The notes beneath the pieces are model-generated. The model was given only the letters and a program-made list of their open reading frames with translations. It had not been told where the DNA came from and did no database searches. Positions 6,478 through 7,290 of a stretch of DNA of 7,290 nt are shown piece by piece; position 1 is the first letter of the stretch, and every line of letters starts with the position of its first letter. The position numbers and the translations under genes were made by a program. Where the stretch lies: contig MFXJ01000096.1 of NCBI GenBank assembly GCA_001787465.1, forward strand, positions 189-7,478. Direction: 5' to 3'. The stretch comes from Candidatus Peregrinibacteria bacterium RIFOXYB2_FULL_32_7. Lineage in GTDB: Bacteria; Patescibacteriota; Gracilibacteria; UBA1369; GWF2-33-10.

Positions 6478-7290
6478 AAAGTCCGCTTTGTTGCCAAAAT
6501 TCTCCATCCCCCTTCACCATTCGCAATTCTGTAACATTTTTTGTAGTTCCCAAAGGTTTTTCAGTAAAAATATCATCATAAGCTATACACGTAACGCTTC
6601 CATTAGCACTATCACCAAAATAAACACAATTATCATCAAAAGAAAAAGCGACAGCTTGATGTCCAACATTTTTTCCATCAATATAATAAGCTCGATAAAG
6701 CACCACAGGTTCGCCATAAACTAATTTTTCAAAAATATAAGCTGGACTCAAATTATATCCCATAATTAAATCAGTATCGTAATATGCCGCAAATGCCTTA
6801 AATTGCGGATCATCCCAAATAAAATTATAATCCCAACCGATATTTTCACCTAAATCCACTGGATCAATACTTAACTGAAATTTGTAATCCATTAAATTAA
6901 TCACCGCAAAACCATAGCAAGCATAAGGATATCCGGTCTGGCCTTTTGAAGGAAAATCATAATCAACTGGAATAGCTGGTTTAATTCCTCGACTTAAAAT
7001 CGTTTTATAATTTTCATTAATTTTACCGACTTTAAGGAAAGAAATTTTTTCTCCTCTACTTAAAAGCAATGTCCTATAAATATATTCCGCGCTTTCTTTC
7101 CTATTTAAAATTCTATGCGGCGAAATAAAATTACTCAATTCCTGCAAAATTAATTTTTCTTTGGCAAATTCAATATAAGGTAGTGGCCAATCATCTTTTT
7201 CCAAATCAGCAAAAGGCATAACAATAATTTGATCTGAATTTTTTAAATCCCAAGCAAAAGCTTTGGACAAGATCACCAAAGCCTCACTTA
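6476..7290 (-). CDS. SLH-domain protein with C-terminal C39-like cysteine peptidase domain (N-terminus beyond window)
   Basis: Likely a wall-anchored extracellular peptidase. The frame stays open to base 7290 and the first visible residues (SEALVILSKAF) are the end of an SLH domain, so the TTG at 7277-7279 is not the true start and the signal peptide lies outside. Numbering from that TTG, residues ~22-72 form a second SLH domain (FADLEKDDW, LNRKESAEYIYR), followed by a linker and a papain-fold domain (~100-258). Candidate active-site residues are Gln114 (oxyanion hole), Cys121 in YPYACYGFAV (codon 6917-6919), His207 in VGHQAVAF (codon 6659-6661) and Asp223 in FGDSANG. This order and spacing match the Peptidase_C39_2-like group, seen in secreted proteins rather than only in bacteriocin exporters. 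The cysteine is not followed by the usual Gly (CY instead of CG), so activity is probable, not proven. It converges on the CARDB/SLH gene and shares its terminator. Confidence 0.82.
   Translation of the reverse strand, partial: SEALVILSKAFAWDLKNSDQIIVMPFADLEKDDWPLPYIEFAKEKLILQELSNFISPHRILNRKESAEYIYRTLLLSRGEKISFLKVGKINENYKTILSRGIKPAIPVDYDFPSKGQTGYPYACYGFAVINLMDYKFQLSIDPVDLGENIGWDYNFIWDDPQFKAFAAYYDTDLIMGYNLSPAYIFEKLVYGEPVVLYRAYYIDGKNVGHQAVAFSFDDNCVYFGDSANGSVTCIAYDDIFTEKPLGTTKNVTELRMVKGDGEFWQQSGL

Noticed and set aside
6488..6724. Open frame of 78 codons on the plus strand
   Set aside because: It is antisense to the C39-like peptidase domain, whose motifs are clear, and its Ile/Ser/Asn-rich product has no recognisable feature.
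7277..7279. TTG (minus strand) as start codon of the peptidase gene
   Set aside because: The frame remains open to the edge and the TTG falls inside the end of an SLH domain. No signal peptide follows it, although the protein should be exported.
1..7290. TGA-recoded genetic code (Gracilibacteria or mycoplasma type)
   Set aside because: All three long frames are free of in-frame TGA, and Trp and Gly use ordinary codons.

Overview
The window is AT-rich bacterial DNA with three protein genes. Two run off the window edges. The layout is: a helicase-nuclease gene (+, 5' end cut off by the left edge), a 256-base structured spacer, a large secreted surface protein gene (+, complete), one shared terminator, and a convergent surface peptidase gene (-, N-terminal part cut off by the right edge).

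Organism: about 2,300 codons are read with no in-frame TGA, Trp is TGG, and all three stops are TAA, so the genetic code is standard. This argues against the TGA-recoding Gracilibacteria/Absconditabacteria and mycoplasmas. The strong A/T bias, a UvrD-type helicase fused to an Fe-S nuclease, CARDB repeats ending in Cys...ESNENNNC, and S-layer-homology (SLH) anchors suggest a Patescibacteria (CPR) genome. That placement is an inference from gene style; no marker gene is present.

Region by region: 1-2991 encodes an SF1A helicase joined to a PD-(D/E)XK nuclease whose four cysteines fit a 4Fe-4S site, the type of enzyme that processes DNA ends. 2992-3247 holds a good sigma-70-like promoter and a 143-base element bounded by 32-base imperfect inverted repeats (27 of 32 positions match). 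A third, partial copy of the repeat inside it allows alternative foldings. 3248-6430 encodes a signal peptide, seven CARDB-type beta-sandwich domains (four almost identical at DNA level), an acidic linker and three SLH domains. 6438-6477 is a perfect 18-bp terminator stem serving both strands. 6476-7290 (-) encodes the end of one SLH domain, a second SLH domain and a C39-like cysteine peptidase domain.

Functionally, the helicase-nuclease is a cytoplasmic DNA repair gene with no evident link to its neighbours. The two convergent genes both encode SLH-anchored envelope proteins, one apparently an adhesive or structural stalk and one a peptidase, so the right half looks like a cell-surface locus. 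The most unusual part is the leader of the CARDB/SLH gene: it combines the inverted-repeat element, a consensus -10 box inside one repeat arm, and a start codon with no Shine-Dalgarno sequence.
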